Shown piece after piece: positions 52,111-61,456 of a stretch of DNA of 64,000 nt; position 1 is the stretch's first letter, and each line of letters begins with the position of its first letter. The stretch lies in contig RPFO01000213.1 in NCBI GenBank assembly GCA_009746045.1, positions 8,049,978 through 8,113,977 on the forward strand, given 5' to 3'. Both the position numbers and the translations under genes were made by a program. The stretch is from Mesostigma viride. Lineage: Eukaryota; Streptophyta; Mesostigmatophyceae; Mesostigmatales; Mesostigmataceae. Under the pieces are notes generated by a model that saw only the letters and a list, made by a program, of their open reading frames with translations, did not search any database and was not told where the DNA came from.

Positions 52111-53269
52111 AGCTACAACCTGCACGTGCATGGGTTTAGTTAACTGGCACCTATACTAGAGGCCTGACATGGGGTGGAGCTTCAGTGCTTCCCCGCCTTC
52201 TCCTTCTCCCACACTGGGTGCTCCGCCTCCTTCTTCTCCGGCCCTGCCCGTGGGTGCACCGGCCCCGCCTCCTCCTTCTCCTCACGGGACGATTCGCGCT
52301 CCACGCATGGCAGCAGCATCAGTTAGCACGGGCAAGACATAGCAGTAACCGCGCTATGGCTGTTCTAGCACCAGCCTAGCAGCCTGCCATGATCAGTCAG
52401 CAAACCCACGACAGCTAAACCCTTGGCTGACACAACCAGTCCATGCATCATTAAGTATGGGTACGGGGAAAGCTTCCCGCATATCCATGCCCATATGGAT
52501 GGCAGCAACACAAGGACTGGCACCCTAGCCCCCCCGTGCACACACAAAAACGTGGGTCGTGGCTTCCACGCCCCATCCGTCATGCATGACAGCGCGTAAT
52601 TTACTCGCATTCACACCGGGCTGCATCCCAGCGCCGTTGCTGTCCCCATGTGACACGTCGGCTGATTAAGCAGATACACAGCTGAGTCTGATGTAAACCG
52701 CTAAACCCCAAACCCATGCACACCACAGTCAAGGACGCGTGCATGTCAAGCCATGCCAATTGTGAACCGTACAGCAATTTACTTTTCAAGCCTGAAGAGG
52801 TGTATAGGAGATAGTAGCCTGGAAGAGGTTACAGGGGCACATGTCCATTAGCGAGCGGAACAACACAGCATACACCCTACAAGCGTACCGCACAATGTCC
52901 TCCTGCAATTGTCTGCAGATCTCCCAATGCCGCAGACATCTCCACTGCTCTCATGGCGATTGCAAATGCTTGATGCCGCACCTCTGCTTACAGCAGAAAA
53001 GCTTCCTCCGGGCGAGGCACCTGACTGGAACCAACACCCATTCCTTGGCTTCACAACGTGGCCATGACAGCATCGTGAATCTGCTTCGCCAACGCCCACA
53101 CTTCAGGACCCGCGCCCTGCACCGCCATGGCCACAGGCTGCACCGCTGCAATCGATGCAGCATTCACTGCCTGCGCCGCACCATGTACTGCATGCACGAA
53201 AGCCAATCCTGGCTCGGTTATCATGGTCTTGCCCGATTCCTGCTGCTTCTTCTTCTTCGATGCGGTCAT
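52111..53269. other. Non-coding or unrecognised stretch
   Basis: Several short open frames overlap on both strands; none shows recognisable motifs. The minus strand 53051-53270 may be the 3' continuation of the next gene (TASKKKKQQESGKTM). Confidence 0.35.
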
Positions 53270-53740
53270 GCGCACTTTATACCCTTCCTCTCCAAGCACG
53301 CCTTCAGCACCTGGCTCGTGCGGTGCTGAATATGCTTCTGAAGGCGCGCCTTCTAAACACGAAATGTTGGCAATGTATGATTCCCAAACGGCATGATAGG
53401 CACATAATCAGTCCCATTAATTGCTTTGCGGCAGTCAATGCACCAGAACACCTGTTGAAAAAAGAAGGTTATGCACGCTAGCGATTACCCGCGGCAAGAA
53501 GCAATCAACACGCCTCGCTAACAACTGCAACCACAATGTAATTCATGACGGGCCACTCACCGCTACCCTGCTCTCCTGATTCAATGTCTCCCCATTCTCA
53601 AGGCCTCCATTGTAAACCTCTCCGTCTTCACCATCGTCATCGTCTTCCTCTTCCTCCACTCCGACGTATCCGTGTTTCCTTTTCCTAAGATACCTAGGGT
53701 TGTTCAAGTCGTATGTGCGGCGTTGGCACACTTCCAACAA
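53270..53740 (-). CDS. Hypothetical spliced gene near the right end of the giant element
   Basis: The upstream exon (about 53757-53573) has AAKILLEVCQRRTYDLNNPRYL and a strongly acidic stretch (VEEEEDDDDGEDGE), ending at donor GTGAGT. After acceptor TTCAACAG the next exon (from about 53452) reads VFWCIDCRKAINGTDYVP, with a CxxC pair, then PFGNHTLPTF. The end may continue as RLQKHIQHRTSQVLKACLERKG. Start and stop are unresolved and no family is recognised. Confidence 0.4.
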
Positions 53741-53759
53741 AATTTTGGCCGCCTCTACC

Positions 53760-54570
53760 CATTACCATTTATTCGTACTATCATAACATATCCAGGCGTT
53801 TGAAAAATCATTCCCTCGTTCGAACTTCTACCCCTGGGCGTCCATGACGAGGCAGTCACGACGGGACGCAGATGCACAAAAATAAAACAAGGCGACATCC
53901 CTTCAATCATTGACCAAAAAACAGAATACGCGCAGAACTTGGATTTCAACACCACGCACCCATTACCAGCGAGCACGGCTGGCCTGCAACCGCCATCATT
54001 TCATAACCAGAAGCCAGGGCCCACACTCCATCCCGTTACCTCATCTTCCACGCACGGCTTCCGCTGCTTCCCTCTGCTCTTTCGCATTCTCCGCCAGCAA
54101 CCTCGCCTTCTCCTCGTCCAACAATCCACTAAGAATAAAATCCCCTCTATTGGACGCCATTCAGACGAACTTTGCTAGCGTCTTTTCACCGGCCCCAGCA
54201 CACATAATCTATAGCCGCTTAATGACAACGGCCGACAACGACAACTGCTGAATAGGCGAAAAAGGCTGATAACTACATTTTTATATTTCGCTGCATTTGC
54301 TAATAGACACGCACGTTCTCCCACTTCTCCATTACAATATAATTATCCATCTGGCCGTGTACAGGCAAAGATCCCCGAAGTAACTTACTGAAACGTATCT
54401 TACAGCATCGGATCACTGGCACCTAATCTACAGGTGGTAGATTACCAACCAAGACCCGTCGCGGTAATTTACTCTGTCGGTAATGTACTACCAAAGATGT
54501 GCAGTCGTAACGTTACTTTTACTTACGGCTAGTAAAATTACTACCTATCATCCTACGTAGTAATGATTAC
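53760..54570. other. Right subterminal region of the giant element
   Basis: No gene supported. From 54450 onward GTAATTTAC, GTAATGTAC and CTACGTAGTAA motifs accumulate, matching the left subterminal repeats. Confidence 0.5.
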
Positions 54571-54610
54571 GGCGTTGGATCTCACGCCTCGGATCTAGGT
54601 AGTAAGATAA

Positions 54611-54667
54611 GACCTCGTAATTTACGCCTCGGATGCTTTTTACCACCCTCGGACGAAAAGTATAGTG
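54611..54667 (-). repeat. Right terminal inverted repeat (CACTA type)
   Basis: Reverse complement of 20794-20850; ends ...AAAAGTATAGTG at about 54667. The coordinate may be off by one base. Confidence 0.8.
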
Positions 54668-55410
54668 TTAGGTCCAGCGCTGCACTTGCACAAAGCTAAG
54701 TGCCTCAAGGCTGACATTCGGTAAACTGGTCTAAGCCAACACATGGAACGGAAATGAAACGTGACAAATTGCTGCTCCCTGGCTGTCCATAGCACCCTTG
54801 CCCCCTCCCCCCGGATTGTTTGCTTAGTCGACTCCAGCGCTGTTCTTCGCTGCATGGTCATTGGTCCGTGGTCGGCCCTCCTCATACCAGCTCAACTGGC
54901 AGGCACAGCGTGTGGCGGGGCGTTCCCCGCCGCTGACACCCGATCCCATTGAGTCTGGGTACGACCAGCAAACCGGCTCAGATGGTGCCATGCAGTCGCC
55001 GGCATCTGCGTACGGCACCGCCAACCAGCTGGCTGCCCCCTGTACCATCTCCCAGCCGGGTTTTCTCCTCCCTCCTAAGTCTGAGGAGTCGTTCATCTTA
55101 CATCCAGGGTCCATTCCAGCGGCTGCATCTGGCTGACTCTGTTGTGGATCCCCGCTTGTGTTTGAGACGGCCTATGTGATGCCCAGTCAGTTTGACCAGA
55201 TTGGAAACGTGGGACATAAAAAAATATTAAAGTATAATAACATGTCTCGCGTGACATCCATACCCACGAGGTAGCCATGGCTGACGGCGGAGCTCATAAC
55301 TTTCACGTTTGAGCACCGAATTTAGTCGTGAATATCACAATCGCCTCGTCTTTCTAAGACGCACATGCTGATATAATTTTCCGACGCTAAATATAGATAT
55401 TACGCAATAT
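54668..55410. other. Unassigned stretch
   Basis: A plus-strand frame 54861-55136 (PLTPDPIESGYDQQTGSDGA) could be a 5' exon or leader of the LINE below but has no motif. Confidence 0.35.
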
Positions 55411-56850
55411 ATGACGAGCAAACGCTCCTCGACGCAACGCAGCCTGGTTGCTGCGCTCGGCAATGAAAATACGTCTGCAGCTCCGGCTGCATGCAGCTTC
55501 GCCCTCAGGCCCGGCAGGCAGCGGTGCATGACACTAGTTGCGCACCGGTGGTCGTCCAGCACCCTCCCGGGCTTCCTGCCTCATCGCCTTCAGCCTCGCC
55601 CGAGCCCAAACGCAGCCGCCCAACCGATCAACCTAGCTGGTCCGAGTACGACTTTGACATTGATGAGTTATTTTCCACCTTCGACGTCAACAGACCCGGC
55701 TATTTCGACAGGCCACACATCCGGATACTGGAGCTCCTGCAGGCTGTTTTATGGCTCGTATGCCTCCCTTCTTGACATGTGCCTGTCGCAGCGCCTCCAA
55801 CGCCACAAATGCTTCCGCAGCCAGTCTGACGGCCAGTTTCAGCTCCGCCCAGCTGACATGTCTGGCTGGTCGCGACCGCGCCTTCAGCTTGCCGCCCTCT
55901 TTTCCATCCGCGGAACTCTGGCAACCCGTCCCCTTGGGCGAATTCACCCTCCTCCACCACCTCGCACAGCACGTGACGCCCCTCGCTTGCGAAATGCAAG
56001 CTTTGGGTCGTAAGCTGGCTGCTGAGCTCCCCACCATCCCCACCGCCACCACCGCCACCGCCACCCTCCTCGCCTCCACCCCCCCCCCGGGCCCTCCGCC
56101 TCCACCGACGCCGTCACCGCCCAGCTCCGCGACATTGACCAGCGCCTTTAGGACGATGCCATCGCCATCGAGGTATTGCAAAACACCGCAGGCCTCACCG
56201 CCCAGGCGGTGAAGGACATTGCCGCCAAGCTAGCCTCGGCTGGCCTGGCTGGCGATGCTCCTCCCATCCCGACCTGGGCGGACATGCCTAACCCAAGCAG
56301 CACGCCACCTCCACCACCTCCACCGTCGCATGCAGCACAGCTCGAGCAACAGAAGCTCGACCTCCGCGAGGAGGCCGAGCTCGCCAAGCGCAGCCTCAAC
56401 GCCATACTCAAGAACTTCGACATGGAGGAAGGTGAGAATTACGAGAAGCTTGCACGTGCGTTTGAGAGCAAAATCCTTGATCGCATGGGCCTTCTGGGGG
56501 AGATTAAGCTGACCGCCCACCACCTCCCCGGCGCGCGGGGTAAGGCAGGGGCGCCTCCGCTTCTTCTCATCTTTGAGAGCCCATCGGACAATATTTCGTT
56601 TCTCAGATGCCGCAAGCGGCTCGAGAACACTCCCTTCACCGTGGACGACGACTTGACCCTGGCGCAACAACAACGGCGACGGGAGCTATGACCGACCTAC
56701 CTCCAGCTCCGGCAGACCAAGGCGGGCCAGCCGGTGTACTGGAAGGGGGCGGCCATATCTACGTCGGCCACAAGCCCTGGCACACGACCCCCTCGACCAC
56801 CGCGGCCCCAGCGACTCCAGACGCCCCAGCCTTAAGGGGAATACAGCAGC
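55411..56850 (+). pseudogene. Degenerate LINE ORF1-like protein gene
   Basis: Protein-like sequence moves through several frames. It starts MTSKRSSTQRSLVAALGNEN and continues with PSWSEYDFDIDELFSTFDVN, FTLLHHLAQHVTPLACEMQAL and a proline-rich stretch. A helical and RNA-binding-like end follows: EQQKLDLREEAELAKRSLN, ILDRMGLLGEIKLTAHHLPG, LLLIFESPSDNISFLRCRKR, FTVDDDLTLAQQQRRREL. The pattern of coiled coil, then a strand-rich domain with D-D-L-T and Q-Q-R-R is that of L1-clade ORF1 RNA-binding proteins. In-frame stops occur at TAG (after QRL, near 56149) and TGA (after RREL, near 56690), with plausible coding on both sides (DDAIAIEVLQ; PTYLQLRQTKAGQPVYW). Confidence 0.55.
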
Positions 56851-56855
56851 AGTAG

Positions 56856-57065
56856 TGTAGAATAGTTAGACCGTGGCCTTGTACATGCCCGCCTACTACT
56901 ACAGGCACTATACCAACTGAGGCGTAGCATTTTGAGTCATGTACAAGTGTGCAGGCCTTAGTATGATGAGCCACACTCCAGATGATGCCTAGCTTTATTT
57001 CATTATGCAGTGCCCATGCAGGGAGTCACTCTCTGCTGAGAAGCCATGCCCTAGCTCTTGTCTAT
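56856..57065. other. Short non-coding spacer
   Basis: Probable 3' UTR of the ORF1-like gene. No features seen. Confidence 0.35.
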
Positions 57066-58245
57066 ATTAATGAGAAACATAACTCCGTTGGGAGTACATG
57101 TAGCACATATCCCTGAGAAGGGGCATATTAATTAATTAATTAATTAGACTCGTGCTCCCGTTGGGGAGTCACGGAGCATTAACCCCGATGGATGGATGGG
57201 TGCAAACAGTCCTACCGGTCTAATCTATCCTCATCAGCTACATACTACATCTATAGCTAACAGCATTCTAACTACAACATCTATCTAGACAGCCGCTGCC
57301 CTAGGGGAGCTGTCTGGCGTGCCTCCCACGGGATTCCACACGCGGGCGCTTCCCCACTGGGGGGGGCTCGTTGTCCTCTATCTATGACCTGGGCCCACTT
57401 GGCCTTGTCCATCATCTTCTTCCAAATCACGGAAAGGCCTAGGCCCCCCATGTCCTCTACTAGCTGTTCTTTGAAGGTGCGGGCCTTGCGGCGTCTAACA
57501 TCACTGGGCCCGGCCCACGTCAGGAGGTGCCGGCCAGGCTGGGCTCAGTGGTCGCAGTCCTGCGGGGGGGCCACCGGTGAGGTGTCTAATTGGTTGGTGC
57601 GAGCTAGGTGCCCTACGAGCTGCAGGCGTCGCTGCTTAATGGTGCTGGTGATATATGGCATGCCCTGGTATAGGTCCTCTGACATTGCGGACATGAGCAG
57701 CATATCCTACTCTGAAAATGGAACGCAGCATGTTGGTGACCGCGCCGTCCAGCTTGCGGGCCAGGTCGGCGGTGAGGGTCCACGTCTCGGCCCCATACGT
57801 GAGAACAGGGAGGACAAGCTAGACCTTGAACAGGTCCTGTTTCTCGATCTTGCCCAGGGGCTTGCGCCACAGGGCCCGGTACTGGCGTAAAGCGTGCCAG
57901 GCGAGGGAGATGCGATGGTCCACATCCGCCTCGCAGCTGGGGAGCAGACAAGGCTGCCCAGCAGCTTGACGCGGTCCCGATACAGGACTTGAGAGCCGTC
58001 GAGGAGATAGAGGGGCGGCGGGGAGTGGCGGGTGAGCCCAACCGCCAGGGCCTCTGTCTTCTTGCTGACCTCAAGCCCCACTGCACGGGCCTCGATAGCC
58101 AGGCAGTCAAGCCATGTCTGCACGTGCCCAGTGCCCCTCGAAGAGGGTGGTGTCGTCTGCTGCATAGATGATGTCTGCCAGCCGAATCTCCGTGTCCGCA
58201 CCGCCATGCCAGAATTTGTTAGCAACCTGCACTCCTGACGTTCCC
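57066..58245 (-). mobile_element. LINE reverse-transcriptase remnant with complete 3' end
   Basis: On minus, ADIIYAADDTTLFEG (about 58140-58170) is the RT catalytic box. Then come EVSKKTEALAVGL and VKLLGSLV (thumb-side motifs of LINE RTs), disrupted frames, and FKEQLVEDMGGLGLSVIWKKMMDKAKWAQ near 57400-57470, the typical C-terminal end. The 3' UTR has GACCGGTAGGACTG, three CATC units, TTAATGCTCCGTGACTCCCC-AAC-GGGAGCACGAG and (TTAA)n. A second, older 3' end module lies at 57066-57125. The copy is 5'-truncated and frame-broken. Confidence 0.75.
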
Positions 58246-58259
58246 TGCCCACGATGCGG

Positions 58260-59750
58260 GCAAAGGGGCATATGGCTTTTAATACATTCTGGGCTACTTC
58301 CTGCAAGGGTGGGAATGTAAGCGACCCTTGCTCTAGGTGCACCAGGGCACCTGCGCACCCTCATAATCTTCACACTATGCCCAGCTAAGGGGGAGTACAT
58401 GTTATATGTGGGGGAAGATCATCATGGCTATACAAGAGCTAGGACATGGCTTCTCGACAGAGAGCATCTCTCTGCATGGCATAGCATGCCATGGCTAAAT
58501 TCTTAATGCAACATCCATGGGGGTCCCATTATAGCCTATAGGCATGGCTTGGCTAAATTCTGAAGGCAACATCCATGGGGGCCATTATGGGCGCACATGC
58601 GCGTGGGCCACATGCTAGGCTAAGCCTTACTAATCTACACTACATGGGTCTTATTGCACCCACAGTTTGCCGGATCGTTAGCGTGTCCGTTTAGCTAGCG
58701 CGCCCGATTGCACCTGTGGCATGCCTTTGGCATGAAGGAGCCTGGGGGTCTCTGCCCTTTCTCCTGTAGTGCACACACAGGGATATTAAATTAAAGCACT
58801 TCGGTGCTCCGTGACTCCCCAACGGGAGCACGAGTTTAATTAATTAATTAATTAATTAATCTACACTACTGGTATATATATTCCTAGTCTGAGGTGACAG
58901 GAGGGGGCTGCCAGGGCTTGTGGTCAACGTGGATGACCGCCCCCCTCCAGTATACCGGCTTCCCCCTTGCGCTCTGCCGGAGCTGAAGGTAGGTCGGCCA
59001 TAGCTCGCTTGTATATATAGCTATGCTGATCTTCCCCCTCATGACAGGCCCCCTTAGCTGGGCATAGCTTGATAGATCATGGGGCTGCAGGTGTCCTGGG
59101 GCACCTAATTAATTAATTAATTAATTAAACTCGTGCTCCCGTTGGGGAGTCACGGAGCACCGAAGTGCTTTTAATCCCTGTGTGTGCACTACAGGAGAAA
59201 GGGCAGAGACCCCCAGTCTCCTTCATGCCAAAGGCATGCCACAGCTGCAATCGGGCGCGGCTAGCTAAAAGGACAGGCTAACGATCCGGCAAACTGTGGG
59301 TGCAATAAGACCCATGTGAGCATATCATAGCAAGGAGCGTGGGCAAGTAATCTGAACATAGCCAGTGCGTAGCATGGCTGTACTAGGACTAGGCTAAGGC
59401 TATGGCTGGTTGTGTACCGTGCGTTGGCGGCGCGTGACTAGGTGTGTTGGCACAGCTAGGCAAACATTCTAGGCATGGCTGCCTTAGCGACAGTGACTCC
59501 AATGGTTACAAGCTAGGGCTATTGCTATTCTAGCCCGCTGGGGGCGTCCACATCTTGTGGTTGATCATCAGGTCCCCGCCCCTCCAGTACACCTTGGGCT
59601 TCTGGGGGTCCTGCTTATGGCGGAGGTATTCCGGCCACAGGTCGCGTCGCTGCTGTTGCTGAGCGGGGGCACCTAGAGCAAGGGTCGTTTACATTCCCAC
59701 CCTTGCAGGAAGTAGCTTAGAATGTATTATAGGCTCATATGCCCCCTCTC
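58260..59750. repeat. Outer inverted repeat pair of about 85 bases
   Basis: 58260-58349 (GGGGCATATGGCTTTTAATA ... CCCTTGCTCTAGGTGCACC) is repeated inverted at about 59668-59745. It appears to be two LINE 3' UTR copies in opposite orientation, with a foldback element between them. Confidence 0.7.
58642..59317. mobile_element. Foldback element with arms of about 210 bases
   Basis: Left arm 58642-58860 (ACATGGGTCTTATTGCACCC ... GGGAGCACGAGTTTAATTAA) is repeated inverted at 59107-59317 with a few mismatches. The loop of about 245 bases has no gene. The inner ends of the arms are the same hairpin plus (TTAA)n as the LINE 3' ends, so a foldback made from two inverted LINE copies is possible. Confidence 0.7.
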
Positions 59751-59764
59751 TGGGCTATTAAATT

Positions 59765-60400
59765 AAATTAAATTAAATTATAACATGCCTCCGTTGGGAG
59801 ATCATGTAGCACATATTTCAGGATGGATGGGTGGAGTGGAGGAAGCCGCGTAATCGAACTAACCTAACTCTAAGCTATCTAGTCTAGAAAAGCCTATCTA
59901 CGCTACTCATCAAAACGGCTCCTCCTCGGCTCTTGGAGGGAGGCGGCTTGCCCACAGGGGCTGGCATGTGAGCCTTGACAATCTTCTGCCACCGCTTCTT
60001 GTCCTGCATGGCTCTGGGCTATGTGCTACAGATACTCCCAACGGAGTTATGTTCCTAATTAATTAATTAATTAATTAATTAATTAATTACATGTCTCCGT
60101 TGGGAGATCATATAGCACATATTCTAGCTTGCTTGATGGATGGAGGTGGCCGGGCGGATCGAGCCGCGTAATCGAACTATAAGCTCAAGCTAAGTGCTGA
60201 CAATGTTATATAGAAGATCTTGTTTTTATGATTGCTCAGTATTTAATTGAAGATTATATTTCCACAGCCAGGAAAAGTCCAATACAAGAAATTTATTCAT
60301 GCACTACTCTAAGCTAATCTAGAAAAACCCTAACTACTCTACTCAGCAAAGAGCCCCTTCCTCCTTGGGGGAGGGGGCTTGCCCACAGGGGCTCCGTACT
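59765..60400. mobile_element. Cluster of LINE 3' ends sharing TTAA tracts
   Basis: A minus copy at 59765-60020 (MQDKKRWQKIVKAHMPAPVG on its coding strand) has a tail abutting the (ATTAA)n tail of a plus fragment ending near 59765. A plus module at 60008-60060 (ACTCCCAACGGAGT) runs into (TTAA)n, and from the other side of the same tract a minus copy runs 60090-60400 with an AT-rich insertion near 60190-60295. Confidence 0.68.
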
Positions 60401-60410
60401 CCGCGCCCGC

Positions 60411-60608
60411 ATGATTGACAAGGAGAAATGGGCTGCCATCTGCGATAAGCACCTTCCTGAGGGGTATGCTCCTTTAATTTTCTCCCCACGGGCCCTGCGG
60501 CCCGTTGCTAGCCAGGGTAGAAGTCCGCAGGTGGAGGTCATTGGCCCTGACGATAGCCGCTACACTACCCCGGTGTATACGGTCAGATCAATGGCGGGGT
60601 CACCCTAG
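60411..60608 (+). CDS. Small open frame, uncertain
   Basis: 65 residues (MIDKEKWAAICDKHLPEGYA ... YTVRSMAGSP) with reasonable composition, possibly the end of a captured gene or retroelement protein. It directly follows a LINE fragment. No family recognised. Confidence 0.2.
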   Translation: MIDKEKWAAICDKHLPEGYAPLIFSPRALRPVASQGRSPQVEVIGPDDSRYTTPVYTVRSMAGSP

Positions 60609-61456
60609 CCGGGCTTGCGAGTTGTTGGCACTGCTTTGTGAATCATGCTGTGTTGATTGTCAAAAAAATTGACTTCTTTATATGAAAATGCTTGGATTTG
60701 CATCACTGCAGCTTTTGGGAATCCTCATGAGAATCCCCACTAGCCACTTATGCACCCATAGCCAAGCAGGCAGGCAAATCCATGGATTACCTGTGGTCAG
60801 TCCTTCGACCAGCAAGCTTGCTACTTACCTTATTGAAAGCACGCCAGAAAGCTGGTGGGACAGCTCCAATCACTGTGCCCCATCCACATGAAAAACATAC
60901 CATCAGTTGAGCACTGTTATGCTCATGGTCCATATCGGTCACTGTTATACTGATCTACGTCATATACAAAGGTTTATATGCCATTCATCAATAATTATTG
61001 CCTCACTGCAACGCCTGCATGTATGAATGCTCCCCCACAAGGTAAGGTTGTGCAGCGGGTCCCTTGCAGCTGCCACAACTGACCAGTTAGCAATCGAGAC
61101 TCTGGCTAGCCCGGGATACCCTCCTTCCTGTTGGCAAGCGCCACATATAGCACCCGTCCCTTCCACACCTCCCGCAATTAATCAGCTGAGGAAAACAGAC
61201 AGGCTGAGGGTGCCTATCGCGTTGGCCAGTGCAACACCGATGAAAAAATCTGGAGAGCCAGACATGATTTGCGGGGGCAACCCTCGCAGGGGCTGATCCC
61301 GCGGCACTGCAGGCCCCTTACCCACCAGGACAACGGCCCTAGTCCTTGCACGGCATTGGCGTGCGATGCGTCCAGGACTGGCCGTCTCTAAGACAGCCAA
61401 TCCTTATGAGAAGCACAGCCGCCAAAGGGGTTTCAATAGCGGAAAGGCTTTACTAT
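60609..61456. other. Non-coding stretch, nothing recognised
   Basis: No motif-bearing frames on either strand; may hold the 3' UTR of the next minus-strand gene. Confidence 0.35.

Larger units (their letters stand above)
20794..54667. mobile_element. Candidate giant CACTA-ended transposon carrying cargo genes
   Basis: The plus strand at 20794-20850 begins CACTATACTTTTCGTCCGAG and continues to ATTACGAGGT. The same 57 or so bases occur inverted at 54611-54667 without a visible mismatch. A second shared motif (CTAGATCCGAG...GAGATCC) lies inward on both sides, near 20919-20940 and 54575-54598, and GTAATTTAC motifs are repeated inside both ends. CACTA termini, subterminal repeats and an internal Tnp2/Plavaka-like transposase (about 24.0-28.6 kb) are the CACTA superfamily pattern. 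The 33.9-kb size and cargo (oxygenase-like, kinase, ubiquitin-hydrolase-like genes) are unusual. Against a single clean insertion, the three bases outside the ends differ (ATT left, TTA right), so a 3-bp duplication is not evident. Two independent family members at the edges is the main alternative. Confidence 0.6.

Noticed and set aside
55411-56850. Reassigned stop codons (TAG as Gln, TGA as Trp)
   Set aside because: Other frames in the window end plausibly at TAG and TGA, so two nonsense mutations in a dead retroelement explain it more simply.
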